From Silurus meridionalis (lineage: Eukaryota > Chordata > Actinopteri > Siluriformes > Siluridae), in NCBI RefSeq assembly GCF_014805685.1, contig NC_060886.1:19636608-19700607 (forward strand): a DNA stretch of 64,000 nucleotides. The letters run 5' to 3'. The position numbers were made by a program, and so were the translations under genes. Of this stretch, positions 1-11,658 are shown in pieces (the stretch's first letter is position 1; the number at the start of each line of letters is the position of its first letter). The notes beneath the pieces are model-generated. The model searched no databases. It was not told where the DNA came from and worked only from the letters and a program-made list of their open reading frames with translations.

Positions 1-2353
1 ATCGGTTGACCTCTAACATGCATATTGTGTTTTGATGTGGTGGACCAAGATGCTTAAGATTTTCTAGTTATAGAAGCGTAATTACTAAAAATGGTGCTTT
101 CCTATTTTTTTATTTATTTATTTTTTATTTATTTTTTTTTTTTTGGGGGGGGGCAGTAATTGTGCTGAGTAATGACTAAGAAACCAAATACGTCAAATGT
201 TGCCCATGTTTTAGACTCTACAGTTACGTCAGTATACCTAAAAGTGGTGTTCCTGGTCTAATGAAATATATGAAAATACATAAATAGGAAGTAAAGGGGC
301 ACTGTTTTAAACTGCCATTACTTTTAACAGAGCCCAACGGGGCTATGTACCTTCCATGAAATACCTGAGAGAACTTCCTAACATTACAGCATCTGTTTCG
401 ACAGATGTTGCAAAAATAAAAAGTTTCTATCCGTTTGAAAAGACAATCATATTATGTGGGCCGTAAATGAACCACATGGCATTGTTTTCTATCTAATAGT
501 AACAGATTAAGGGAAGTGATTTTGTGAAAATGCTCGAGAAAAAGAATGTACTGCTTCTGTACGTGTTACCTTGAGAAAACCCATGAAGATTACATTAGCT
601 AACTGAAAAAATGGGCCAAACCCCAAATAGCAAAATCTGCTTTTAATAGTCTTAACAGCAAATCATTGGTCAGATAATTAAACAAATACTGTAGATCTTT
701 TCCTGGTCTAATATACCTGGTTCAATGCTTGAGCTTGCTTTTAGGCCCTTGTTTGGCTGCATCATGTGTGGTAGATAATCAAATAATGACTAATCGTTAA
801 AGAAAAAAATCCAAAATGATATTTTGGGACAGCATTGTACCACCAGACGCGTGTTTTAGTTTTTATGCTAATGTTGCATCAGACATTTGAGCCATTATCA
901 TATCTGTTTCTACTTTTTCTCAAACAAATGGTGGCGGAAGATTCCCTAGGAGAATCTGTTTATCAAAGAATAGCAAGAATCAAAGTGTTCCTTGTTAAGA
1001 CCATTAAAAGTTTAATATTTGCTATTTGTGAATGGGTTTTTTTTTTTTTTTTTTTTTTTTGCCTAGGAGTGTATTAAAAAAATCTCTGATTTAAAGCAGG
1101 TAAAGTCTGTTTGAAAGTGGTATCCCATTTGTAAGATGACTAAATGAGCTCCTTACTAAATCCACAAAACAACTGTTTATTTATTTTGATCTGTTTTGAA
1201 TGTGTCATGTCGCTCGCCACCAGTGTTGTAGAACTCCAGTCTCTACCTCATAACGCCTGTCTCTACTGGGTTATTGAGGTCCAGGTCTGTTTGGTCATTG
1301 AGTTACTGTTTTAATGATGATTTTATCTATAACTCTCTTTACTTGCGAGGTTTCCATGGGCACAGCACCAGCCTTCACAGAAAAATCTCTATTGCACTGA
1401 GCGCAGGATGCCACCACACACACACAGTCTTGACAGTAACCTTAAAACTAGCAGTCTGGAGCCCATTTATTTTAGATTTAATCTCCAGGACAGCACATAC
1501 TGCTGATTAGTTATTCCTAAAAACCACCTACATTTCAGTTTTAAGGAAAAAAAAGGTTAGATATCAGTTGTAGAGTCAAACTGTTTACTAAAATAAATGT
1601 GCTTTAATTTGTTGGCACACATGTTCAGTCCTCAACAGATTAATTGTCTTATGTTCAACAGGGTAAAATTGAAACAATTCCAAACACTGGGGAAAAAACA
1701 GCACTTGTATGCAGTACAGTTTTATTAAGTCCTTGAAAGACCATCAGCTTTTTGTTCTTTCCAGCATTGCGCCGAGGTCTTCCAAGGACTAATGTGAGCA
1801 AAAATCACAAATGAAAAGTTTTCCTAACAATTACGGCTTTATACATTTCGTCACTCTCTCATAGTTGGACCTGTTTCAAGTGATGCACTTTAAGTCTGTC
1901 ACATCTCGTGCCCAGTAGATCTGCGGGGTCAGAGGGAGTCATATTTTTATTTTATTTTAGAATTCCAATTCTTGAACACACTATTCTTACTGTGTCTTTA
2001 GCGTATTTAACTGCATGCTGTACAGATTGAAGACTGTTGTTTCTATGGGTTACTAGGTAAATGACCTCTTGTAGCATGTGTATGATTTTGATTACTCAGG
2101 TACAGGTATTTAAAGGGAGTTACTTTTTTGTTCTCTCTTATGAGCAGTTAAGAGCAGGGACCATTCACAGTGGATGGGGTTGTTTAGAAGAAGACACAAC
2201 GGTCGCAGCAATGCAAAGGCAAAAATAGATTTGTGAAGCGAGTGTGTCAAACATTAGATTAATAACTTCTATAAAGCATATGTAAAAAAAATAAAATAAA
2301 ATAAAACATTCTACCGAAGATAATCATTTATGTTTATTTACAAATACAGTAGA
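1..2353. other. AT-rich non-coding stretch
   Basis: No gene or recognisable repeat family is seen here. It holds homopolymer tracts only, notably a T-rich then G-rich run around 100-155 and a T run at 1037-1060. The short open frames on either strand (for example 835-1077 and 1274-1510) have no domain, and the first ends in a poly-Phe stretch read from the T run, so they are taken as chance. Confidence 0.6.
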
Positions 2354-2825
2354 CTGTATAGACAAAAGTATTGCGACGCTTGACTTTTCCAGCTGTCTTT
2401 GGTTCTTCCCCAAGTTACCATAATTTTAAATCCACACAATTGTACAGAACGTCTTTGGATGCAGTATAATAAAAATTTCCCCCTCACTTAAACTAGGTGA
2501 CCCAAACCTCTCTGCATGCCTCTGAACTCAAAACAAGTTAAATGAAGATATGGTTTAGATCTGGTGTGGCTCTCAATACAGTTCTGACCTTAACCCTATT
2601 GAACACCTTTAGGATGAATTGAAACGCTGACTGCCCCACAGGCCTCCTCACAGTACATCAATAATTTACACCCTTGTGACTGAATGAGCACAAATCTCCA
2701 AAAAAAACAAATAAATCTCCCCAGAAAAGTGGAGAATATAATAGGAATGGGGACTAAATTTGGAATGGGACATTCAAAAAGTACATAAATCTTCTGGTCA
2801 GGTTTCCAAACATTTGTCTATACAG
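2354..2825 (+). mobile_element. Degraded, internally deleted Tc1/mariner element
   Basis: The ends are inverted repeats: the left reads CTGTATAGACAAAAGTATTG and the right ends in a diverged reverse complement (TTTGTCTATACAG). Between them, at about 2580-2625, is the plus-strand trace of the Tc1 transposase C-terminal motif (LNPIEHL, from the text ...CCCTATTGAACACC...). The element is under 0.5 kb against about 1.2-1.6 kb for a complete Tc1-like transposon, so most of the transposase, including the DNA-binding half, is gone. The family is one I recall as abundant in fish, and a second copy sits at 56840-57605. It is certainly inactive. Confidence 0.8.
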
Positions 2826-5084
2826 AGTAGTTTTGCTGTTTTAGTTTTTTGGTGATATTAATGAAATATTGAATTTCCAAATAGGAAAAAAAATTGAAAC
2901 ATTTTGCATTGTTTGTAATTAGCAAGTGTTTCAGTAATGATATGCAGGATCATTTTTCACTTTGTTTCACATTGCTGTAATCATAAATTCTGAATGGCTC
3001 AGCAGCTGCTGAAAACTGCTGATCTATCTTGTAACCCACAGAAGTCTCGCCTCACTTTTTATGTAGGATCAAGCCATTTTTTCTCTTTTCTTTGCATACA
3101 ATTTGGCTGCAATTAATGACATTATTAACAGCTGTTACAAGTCTGCTCAGAGTTTTAAGAGATTCAATCACAGCATTATACTACTGTAGATCCCTGTGCA
3201 GCATTTATAATGTCAGCTTACTTAAAAAAAAAAAAAATGTAAAAAAAATTAAAAGAAAAAGTTAAAAACGGATGACATCACATTTTAAAATTTTCCAAAA
3301 TAGGGAAACACTACTTATTTCTCAATTTAATGTGTAATCAAAAAAGTAGTCGTTTGTTATAATTACTGGATTGGATGGTTGAAACTTATTGTTGGCTCAT
3401 ATTTCACTGTTGTATTTAATTTCTTCCTTAATGACCAGTATAAAGTAATTTCATGCTATATAATATTACAATCTATTATTGTAATAAAGAATCGCACAAA
3501 TATTACTGTACAGCCTTTTATTTTTTAAATAGTTTAACCCTTGTGTTTTTGAACAGTTTAAAGCAGGCTGGTAGCAGTATATCGTAGGCATCTCATCTGA
3601 TATATTATCTTCTATTTTTATGCCAAGATTATTTTTAAAGTAATGTGTTTTTACTAGAACGTTTGATTCAAATAAAGAAATATGTGCGCACTTTGGGTTT
3701 TTGAAATAGACGGGTTCACAGTGTTGAGTTAAGTTGATCAATTGACTCAATTGCAAATTGCACAGACTTGAATCAAATTTTAAATAAAATATATGTTTTA
3801 GTATACAGTACTTCTAACTCTGTGCTACTGTGGTCTATTTTTGTGTCTATGAATATATGATTCAAGAGAAGACTCATCTTTAATTCAGTGGGTTAAAAAT
3901 AAAGATTGCATTAATCACTATAAATACATGTATGGTGTGTAGAGCACTAACCTACACACTTAAAATATCATGTGGCACATTTACTAGCCATATAAGCCAC
4001 ATGAAAAGTAAAAGCCACTCAGGGTGAGATCAGGAAGCCATGTTCTTATTAAGGACAAACAACCCATCAAGCCACCCACTGCCTGAGCCTTCTTCATGCT
4101 TTATAACGTGTGCCTGCCTTGAGCAGTGCTTCACCAAAAATAGCATGATGATTGCATCAATTAGTGAGCAAAGTGCAGTCCTTTTAGCACTACATAATGG
4201 TAGTGTGCAAAAGGAAGCTGAAGGTGATTCCACACACCATCAGCAAAAGGTTTGAACAGGAGATTAAAGACCCTTCTGATCACCATGAAGGACATCACTT
4301 AAGGAACAAAAAGCACTAACTAAAGAGAGCGCATAATGCTTACAGCGAGGTACATGATTCTAGCAAGCCAGAATAAAATGGGATAAAAGCCAAAAATTGA
4401 GGGATCCATCCATCTTGGGAGAGAACTTGTTTTTATGGGGGTGTGTGCTGTAGTTGATGTGCTTCCCTGTATGCAGGGGCAGTTGAGCAGAACTGTGTTT
4501 TCATTAATTGTATCAAAATGATATCGGTCTAAATGACTTGGCTATGAAGATCAATTCAAGGGAAGCAGACTCACGTGTTTTACTCTTTTCATACAAGAGA
4601 AATAGTATTTTATTCTCCCCTAAAGTATGTGGATCATTATTATGTGATAAGATTTTCAGATATGTTTTTGCTGGAGGGCAAGTGTACAGTTTTATGTGCA
4701 ATTTGCACAAGAAAAGCGATCTCCGTAGCAATCATAGAACTGTGAGTGTCCATGATTGTATGCACAGTCAACAATTCCACACTGTCTACTCAATGTGCCA
4801 CACTTCAATACAAATGTATTACTTTGACCTATATTACAACAGTGTATTATACAGCTTAATGTGGCCATGCAAATTGCACTTGATGATTAGATCACATGAT
4901 CTTAACATGCATGCAGGCGTGAGGGACTCGGTACTGATACATTCTTTTAAACGTTATCTACATGTGGTTTTATTTATTTATTTTTTATTTTTTTAAAGGC
5001 TAATAATAGGCTTTTTGATTTGATTTTGGCAGTAATAGATGCACACATGCATCGGTGTCTTTATAGTAAAGAAAGAGCATATAT
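2826..5084. other. AT-rich non-coding stretch
   Basis: No gene is supported. It has A-rich tracts near 3224-3260. The longest open frame (4508-4996, 162 codons) has no recognisable domain, is rich in rare-looking His/Tyr/Cys clusters and is opposed by another open frame on the minus strand (4513-4731), so it is treated as chance. Confidence 0.55.
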
Positions 5085-5186
5085 TAGGGGTGTAACGGTA
5101 CACAAGAATTACAGTTTGGCATGTACCTTAATTTTTAAATCACAATCAGTTTTAATTTCGGTACTGTCATTTTAATATTAATGCAG

Positions 5187-5250
<64 letters not shown>
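5187..5250. repeat. (ATT)n microsatellite
   Basis: About 21 uninterrupted ATT units inside the left arm of the fold-back element. Confidence 0.97.
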
Positions 5251-5252
<2 letters not shown>

Positions 5253-5327
5253 AGTTTTGAATTTTAAAACCGGTTTCAATAAAATGCTTTCTTGGTTAAA
5301 TAATAATAATAATAATATTATTTTAAC

Positions 5328-5332
<5 letters not shown>

Positions 5333-5375
<43 letters not shown>
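5333..5375. repeat. (TG)n microsatellite
   Basis: About 21 TG units, directly after an AT-rich spacer in the same arm. The open frame that reads Cys-Val repeats through it is an artefact. Confidence 0.97.
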
Positions 5376-5378
<3 letters not shown>

Positions 5379-5747
5379 TTATTAAAAAAAATATTTTTAA
5401 ATTGTTTATTAAAAATAAAATTTAATAAATGGAAAAAATGTGGTTTACATTTGTTACATTTTAACTGCTACTTTTTTCAGCATACTTTAACAAATGTCTT
5501 AATTCTTTCTATCCTTCATTCATTCATTCCCTCGATATGTGGAATTGTCAGGTTTTTCTCCTTTTAAGAGAAATTCTTGAAGCTGGACATAACACAAAGA
5601 ATCCATATTGCTATACTGTCGTAAAAACTGACGTGGCAGCGATTTTGTTTATGCGCAAAACAAATTCAGAATTGTACATTCTTCAGATCGTATTTCCAGT
5701 ACAGACCGAGTAGCCACAGTGGCATGGCGCCAACTTTAGTTTGTTGG

Positions 5748-5749
<2 letters not shown>

Positions 5750-5788
<39 letters not shown>
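5750..5788. repeat. 39-bp T homopolymer
   Basis: An unbroken T run in the centre of the fold-back element, close to its axis of symmetry. Length is likely variable and prone to sequencing error. Confidence 0.95.
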
Positions 5789-5789
<1 letters not shown>

Positions 5790-6353
5790 GTACAGGAATT
5801 TTGATTGGTGCGTATTACGTGGACTGCAAGTGTGTTTAGTCTCTGCCTCGCACTTTGTTTTTGGTATGTTGTCAAGTTAAACAATAATAAAAAAAATGAA
5901 CTTAAAGCCATGGGTATAAAAAGAACACTAGAGTTATCTCAGTCTCACTGTGGTTACTCACTCTGAACTAGAAAGGAGATTTGTTTTGTGCATGCATGAA
6001 AATGCTAAAGAATCCATAGTGCTAGCGCTAGCCCTCAACAAGGAGGTTTCTAGCGGCTAACACTAGCTTTATGGATTTTTTTATGGAGCTTTATAAAAAA
6101 ATTTCTCTTAAAAGGAGAAAATCATGACTATTCCAAATTTTGAGGGAGTGAAAGAATGAAGGATGGAAGGGATGCAGACATTTGTTAAACTATGCTAAAA
6201 TAAGAACAGTTAAGTCGATCATCTTTAGAAAATGAAATGTAAAACACACACATACATACACATCTGTATTATGCAATACGGTCTAACAAATGTAAGCTAC
6301 TTAATGACATTTATTTACTTTTATTTAATCATTTAAATATTTTGCCACTTTGA

Positions 6354-6361
6354 TAGATAAT
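6354..6361 (+). repeat. Target-site duplication, left copy (TAGATAAT)
   Basis: The octamer TAGATAAT immediately precedes the hAT inverted repeat and is repeated exactly at 7167-7174. Confidence 0.95.
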
Positions 6362-7166
6362 TAGGGATGCACCGAATATTCGGCCACCGAAAGTTTTCGG
6401 CTGAAAATGGCCCAAAAGTGCATTTTCGGTCTTCGGCCGAAAGGCTTTGATCACCGAAAAAATACGGCCGAAACAGTTTGTTGTGATGACGCAAACAGAA
6501 ACCGCGGACCGCACGTGCTTGTCGGTGTGGACGTATTTCAGTATATCTGTAAAAGACCCACGGATAGCGATTTGCAAAACATGTAATCGCGAAATTTCAA
6601 GAGGAGGTGCGTCTGCAAAGACTTTCTCCACGTCGGGTTTAATTTATCACCTGAAATCCAAACATCCCGATCGCTATGCTGAATATGAAAGAAACGCGGC
6701 ACAGAAAAGCAAAACCCCTCCGAGCATGCGCACTCCGTCTGTGGCGGACGTTTTTGAAAAGGCAGGAAGTTTCCCAATGATATTGTTGTATTGTATCTTT
6801 AAGCAGTTGCATTTGTTCTGAATGCACTTTGTTTTAATGAAAGCACATATTTAATTTTACAACCTTTCAGCAATGTGCATTATTATTTAAGTGCATTTAA
6901 TTTAAACTTTTAAGTTTGAATTTTAATTAATTTTATCCTGTGCATTGTTGCAATGTGCTATAAATAAATATTTTCCTAATTTGTAATTGATTTATTCTTT
7001 GAAACAAAAATTGAAATGCCTTGATTTTAGTATGGTTAGTACACAGTCATAGCCATAAATGCAATGGGTAATAATAATTGGCATAATTTCTTTCGGTGTT
7101 TCGGTTTTCGGCCTTGCATCCTCGTTTTCGGTTTCGGCCAAGAATTTTCATTTCGGTGCATCCCTA
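6362..7166 (+). mobile_element. Non-autonomous hAT element with BED-finger remnant
   Basis: The terminal inverted repeats are TAGGGATGCACCGAA at the left and its exact reverse complement TTCGGTGCATCCCTA at the right. They are flanked by a perfect 8-bp target duplication (TAGATAAT), which is diagnostic of hAT elements. At 805 bp it is far shorter than an autonomous hAT (usually 2.5-5 kb). Only an N-terminal BED zinc-finger exon is kept (6447-6821); the RNase-H-like catalytic domain and dimerisation region are absent. Subterminal DNA has repeated CGGCC/TTTCGG motifs, typical of hAT transposase binding regions. The exact duplication suggests a recent insertion. It sits within the older element at 5085-7401. 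Confidence 0.93.
6447..6821 (+). pseudogene. BED zinc-finger remnant of hAT transposase
   Basis: Open frame of 124 codons. A BED-type zinc finger, the DNA-binding module of hAT transposases and ZBED proteins, spans about residues 24-80: aromatic positions W28 and F31, then Cys43-x2-Cys46, and His68-x4-His73. A short basic and Ser/Pro linker follows (residues 85-108, ending in VADVFEKAG), where a hAT transposase would normally lead into the next domain. From about residue 110 the sequence becomes hydrophobic and unrelated (from nt ~6770), which marks the internal deletion, and it stops at 6821. No catalytic residues remain. If transcribed it could give a DNA-binding-only peptide, but no promoter or splice evidence is visible. 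The first Met is arbitrary; codon 14 is another candidate. Confidence 0.8.
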
Positions 7167-7174
7167 TAGATAAT
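7167..7174 (+). repeat. Target-site duplication, right copy (TAGATAAT)
   Basis: Exact match to 6354-6361. Confidence 0.95.
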
Positions 7175-7401
7175 TCGATTTAATCCATATAAACGTGTAT
7201 TGCATTTATTTGATTTATTATATATATATTTTTAAATAAAATATTTAATCAAGCAAGCATTTTATTTAAAAAAAGTTTTGAAAATGTAAACTGTTGATTT
7301 TCACAAATGTTGGTTTAAAAAAAAACAATAATCAAGCAATTTTGTTTTGCACTTTTTGAAATTGAACTGAACTGGAAATTCTGTGTATCTTTACACCCGG
7401 A

Positions 7402-7695
7402 CATTACTGAATGTTGTAGTTGTCTTAATAAATTGCATATTATTCCAATTGATAATCTCATGTATTAGCACATTTAAGTGTACTGAAAGTGTAAAAGAAT
7501 ATTTATACCAGTCTGATTGACTGCCCCTGTATGTTGCAAACACAGAACTGTTATGGTTATAATTTCTGTTGCTCATGAGAGCACTGCCTTAGATCCAGAT
7601 GTATGCCATGGTGAATGTTTCTTACGAGAAGGTAAACACTATTGCATATTGCTGTTTACTGTGACTTTGATGACAAGGCAGTGTTGGCTAAGTTA

Positions 7696-7737
<42 letters not shown>

Positions 7738-8906
7738 TGTCTTATTGTAAGTAAATGACAATAAGGCCCTAATCTTATAAAGAGGCTAGGCATGGTGACA
7801 GTGCCTTGGTCTGATCATTATGGATCTGATCAATAGTTTTTATTTATTTATTATTGAACCTAGGAACAGAATTTGAAAACTTGTTGAGGCTTAGTCAGGG
7901 GTATTATTCATCCCAGTCTGCACATAGGTGTGCTATGGCTATACTATGCATCAGTGAGCCACAGGAAAAGAGGGAGAAGGAAAAGAGAGTGAGACAATAT
8001 ACAAGATTTCAGCTGTATTTCCTGGCTTTCTGAACCAGCACAGAGTGAAATTTAATAACCTTACTTATGAAAGTGCCTTTGACTGGTGTGCAAATACTTT
8101 ATATCTTGTTTACACAAGGCATGATGAAATATGTAAACACAATGCGATGCTGTATGCTTTGGGTGGTTTGTCTAACCATTTTAAAAGATGATTTTTGCTG
8201 TTGCAGCTCCTTGTGTCTGGGCCCCTAATTCTTATTTAGTATATTTTTATCTTCCTCATTAACATAAAGTGACACTTCTTTCTGAGCAACCTGCTGCCCT
8301 GCACTTGTAACTAGGCTGGAGGAGGAGAACAATGTGGACAGTGGTGATGAACATAATTATTAGTCTGAAAGCTTCTGTTGTCAGCAAAGACACCTTAATG
8401 CTTTAACTTCCTACACCCTAACAGCTTGTAAGTTTATTGCTATGTGTTGCATAAATTAGGAATTCAGAAAATAGTTATTACAAATTGAGGGATTTTTTTA
8501 CTATCAAAAGATGTGAGACATTAAAATACGATTTAACACGTTTATTGATGCCATGTCTCATAACATATTTTTTTATTTTTTATTTTTTTTGCCCCCTTTA
8601 CGAACTATTCTGCAGCAGTAAATATATGTAATCCTGCCTGAATCCAGGGGTAATTAGTGTACGAAATGATATAAAGATATGAGGCTGGAGCTAGTTCTTT
8701 CTAGCCTAGAGTGTAGATTAATTTAACCCATAATCTACAGTAGACACAAACTAAATAGCTGCCTCAGATTTTGGTTTCAGTCAGGCCTATTTTTCTCAGC
8801 CCTCTTAATGACTAATGATGACATCTTGCAGAGGTGCCAATAAAAAGATGTTGCTTCTCCAATGTATTCAAAGATGTTTGACATTTGCACAAGACTATAA
8901 TAAACT
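7402..8906. other. Non-coding stretch
   Basis: No gene or transposon is recognised. It contains the TG microsatellite noted separately and a T-rich patch near 8570-8590. Confidence 0.55.
7699..7735. repeat. (TG)n microsatellite
   Basis: About 18 TG units. Confidence 0.95.
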
Positions 8907-9114
8907 TTCTTTCGGCTTCTCCCATCAGGGGTCGCCACAGCGGATTATCCGCATGTTTGATTTGGCATGTTTTTACGCTGGATGCCCCTCCTAACGCAAC
9001 ACTCCCCATTTTTCCGGGTTTGGGGACTGGCACTAAGAGTGGCTGGGGTTGGTTTCCTGACCAGGGAGCGAACCCGGGCCGCAGCGGTGAGAGCGCCGCA
9101 TCCTAACCACTAGA
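8907..9114 (-). mobile_element. tRNA-Glu(CTC)-derived SINE
   Basis: Read on the minus strand from 9114, the sequence is a near copy of the body of tRNA-Glu(CTC): TCTAGTGGTTAGGATGCGG (box A region), then the anticodon arm with CTC in GCTCTCACCGC, then CCCGGGTTCGCTCCCTGG (box B, where GGTTCGATTCC is usual). The first ~10 nt of the tRNA are missing, so the SINE is 5'-truncated. A ~100-bp body (GGGGAGTGTTGCGTTAGGAG and so on) is followed by the 3' tail GCTGTGGCGACCCCTGATGG...GAAGCCGAAAGAAAG. That tail closely resembles the end of the RTE LINE at about 48119-48163, the usual sign that a SINE borrows a LINE's reverse transcriptase. No clear target duplication is seen. It is not a functional tRNA gene: the acceptor 5' strand is lost and the box B is changed. 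Confidence 0.88.
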
Positions 9115-11548
9115 TGAAATGATACAGTAGATAATCGATTAGAAGCATGATCTTTTTGGCTGTATAACTACCTCTTTTAACTGTTCTCATCAAATAGCAG
9201 AACTTAAAAATAAAAAAATAAGTCTGATCTCTGTGGCAGATGGTTTGAGTTTGTGTTTTTCAGAAACTTGAATTTTCACACACAGCAGTCTCTAGAATTT
9301 TCACAGGCTGGTGCAAAGATCCAAACACATTCTGTAGATGTCTGTTGTGACTCAAATAAGCACTCTCTACAACCGTTGTGAGCAGAAAAACACTGTAGAA
9401 GGTGAAATAAGCAGCAGCAAAGCACATAATCAGGTTTCATTCTTGTCAGCTAAAAGCAGGAATCTTTGGCGATTCGACAAATTGGACAGTTGAAGATGAA
9501 GATTAGAAAGATGAAAAAAGGAACAGATTTTTTTTCAATTTACAGGAGTGGAACCTGATATGGCCATATACTCTTGTATCCCATATACGTTTTCTGTATT
9601 CTTTATGCCGAGATCCCCTATTTTGTGCAGTATTCCTATATACAGTGTGGATATTGAACTTTAATCGAGAGGACCTGAATCTACAAGAAGGATTGAATGG
9701 TTCAGTGTCATTCATCTTTGTGTCTGCAAGGACTCTAATGACACCTGTCAGGCTGCAGTACAGGTAGTGTTAGCTGAAGGTTAATTCCTTTTTTTACTCT
9801 TTAGAGGAGTTGTTGAATTCCTTTCTACTCTCGCTCTGTGTTCAGGAGTGCTCTTTCTGCATTCTGATCACTGTGTCTGCTATACCACTTTACTCTCTTG
9901 GGTTTTTTTTTCTTTGTTTATTAGAGACTCTGTCTTTTAAAAAAAAAAAAAAAAAAAAAAAGGTTCAGCGCAAGAGCTCAGGCTTGAATTGTGCCATTGA
10001 TGGAAAAGAACAAAGTTAGTGAATAAAATTTGTATTCGTTATGTAGTTTTGTATGGATGGAATATCACATTTGGGCAATTAACAATATTGTGGTCTGAAT
10101 CGAAATGTAACTTGAAATACTTTGCTGGAAGATTTTTATAATCCAAGATAATAACGTTCCTGAGAAGCATGTCAAATCTATGGGCTATTTTTGTATTTTA
10201 TAATTTTTTTAAAATTTTAATATGAATCTATTGTATCTTACATTCTTAGAAAAGGGTTAAATAATGTAAGGTTGTGAGCAGGACCCGAATGCCTTATCAG
10301 AGTGAGATCTAAATAGAAATCATTTACAACATAAACCTATAAGAACCTATAAGAATCTGTCCAATGGAGCCCCTGGGGAACACCTAAGTGAGTTAGTGAC
10401 GTTGCTCGTAAAGCATTGCTGAGAGCTCTTCACTCGTGTGGTTACGTATGTCTGACTGTTTGTTTATTACAGTGGTATTTAAATTAATTTATTTTAGAAT
10501 AGTCACATTTCATGTGCTGAACATATTTTATTAGTTATCAGCATATCCTCTTGTGTTCAGATGACTCAGTTGGACAATGGGCAGTCTGCCAGCAGTCAGA
10601 CCATCACAGTGCTTTGGCGTTCTTTCTATTTCAGTTAAGTCCACAGTTTTATACTGACCTTTTATAGTAAACAAAGCACAGGAATTAAGGATATTAACCA
10701 GAGTCAAGGTGAAATCCTTCAGAGGCATTGAATTTGTGGCGCTCAGCCAGCAGTTGCAAACTTCTCTCGGTTTATATACCCTTGTGTCATATGAAATACT
10801 GATTAAATCTGCCACCCCTGCTGCTCAGGAATGGAGAGACAAAGAGAAGAAAGGGAAAAGTGTATTCTGGCAATGTTATGCTGGTTTCCAAGGCCACTGC
10901 TTTTCCTTTTTTCTCCTTTTTTTTCCTGTGTGAGTTAATGCAGCAAAATCAGAACAAGTAAAACCTCTGCTCTTTCTTCACACCACTTTAATGGGCTTGG
11001 CAGCATTTGTATTTGGCATCCTGCCTACCATTATTTCCAACTCTCTTTGGGCCGACTTGCACAAAAATGATTGCCAATGTATATTATCTATGATTACGTC
11101 AGTTGTTGCTTTGCGTCCTATGAGTGTCAGGCTTTGCAAGAATCTCTTGAGTAATGTAACAGTAAAGCATTCACCCTATCTTTAAGAGATTGCAGGTTTG
11201 AACTCAAATGATGTCTAAGGCTTCTGTAGCAGATAGTCCAAGGGAGCAGAATGGGCTGTGCTCTCTGGATGGGAAAGACTGTATACTGTCCCCACTCTGT
11301 CAGTGAGCCATTTGTAGGCATTGGCACCTGTGAGCATATGCATGTGAAAGTGGGGAAGATGGCACTTTCATCCAATTCTGTTGTGCTGCCCTTTAACACA
11401 GTATGGGCAAAGGTTCATACTTTGAGGTTTTGAGAAAGTGTATATTAATTAGTGGCGTTTTATTAATAAACAAATGTGTTTTAAATTTTTTTTTTTTTTT
11501 TTAATTGAATGAAATATTTTGCAAGCTTCTGTGTCCCACATGTAAAAC
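9115..11548. other. Non-coding stretch
   Basis: No gene or mobile element is recognised. It includes a 23-bp A run at 9939-9961. The minus-strand frames near 10531-10815 and 11127-11399 are opposed by plus-strand frames of similar size, which argues against coding. Confidence 0.5.
9939..9961. repeat. Poly-A run
   Basis: 23 consecutive A residues after TCTTTT. No adjacent retroelement tail was recognised. Confidence 0.9.
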
Positions 11549-11658
11549 GTGACAAATAGCCCTTGATGCCTTCAGTGTGACTCTACAATTTTCATAGTCA
11601 TGAAAATAAAGAAAACTCTTTGAATGAGAAGGTGTATCCAAACTTTTGGTCAGTACTG
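11549..11658. mobile_element. Solo terminal fragment of a Tc1/mariner element
   Basis: The segment contains GTGTGACTCTACAATTTTCA, TAGTCATGAAAATAAAG, then GAATGAGAAGGTGTATCC and ends AAACTTTTGGTCAGTACTG followed by TA. This matches, from memory, the end of a common fish Tc1 lineage whose termini read CAGTA...CCAAAAGTTTGGACACACC. Only one end is present and no transposase is seen, so it is an abortive or deleted copy. Confidence 0.8.

Larger units (their letters stand above)
5085..7401. mobile_element. Old fold-back hAT-like element, split by a younger hAT
   Basis: The left end reads TAGGGGTGTAACGGTACACA and the right end (7380-7401) is its diverged reverse complement (TGTGTATCTTTACACCCGGA). 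A long inner inverted repeat supports one element: about 5474-5575 matches the reverse complement of about 6088-6200, including the shared TTCTCCTTTTAAGAGAAAT and TAACAAATGTCT blocks. The right arm is interrupted by the 805-bp hAT at 6362-7166. Internal tracts are (ATT)n, (TG)n and a 39-bp T run. No transposase is present, so it is a non-autonomous palindromic element. The GGGGTGTAACGGTAC end is one I associate with fish hAT elements. The flanking 8-mers do not match well, so the exact ends and class are less certain than the inverted repeat. Confidence 0.7.

Noticed and set aside
4508..4996. 162-codon open frame on the plus strand, the longest in the window
   Set aside because: No domain, low-quality composition, overlapped by an antisense frame, no splice or promoter context; a frame of this length is unremarkable in 64 kb of six-frame sequence.
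5334..5567. Open frame beginning with Cys-Val repeats
   Set aside because: Read straight through the (TG)n microsatellite.
9061..9114. tRNA-Glu gene on the minus strand
   Set aside because: The 5' acceptor strand is missing, box B is altered, and the sequence continues into a SINE body and LINE-like tail.
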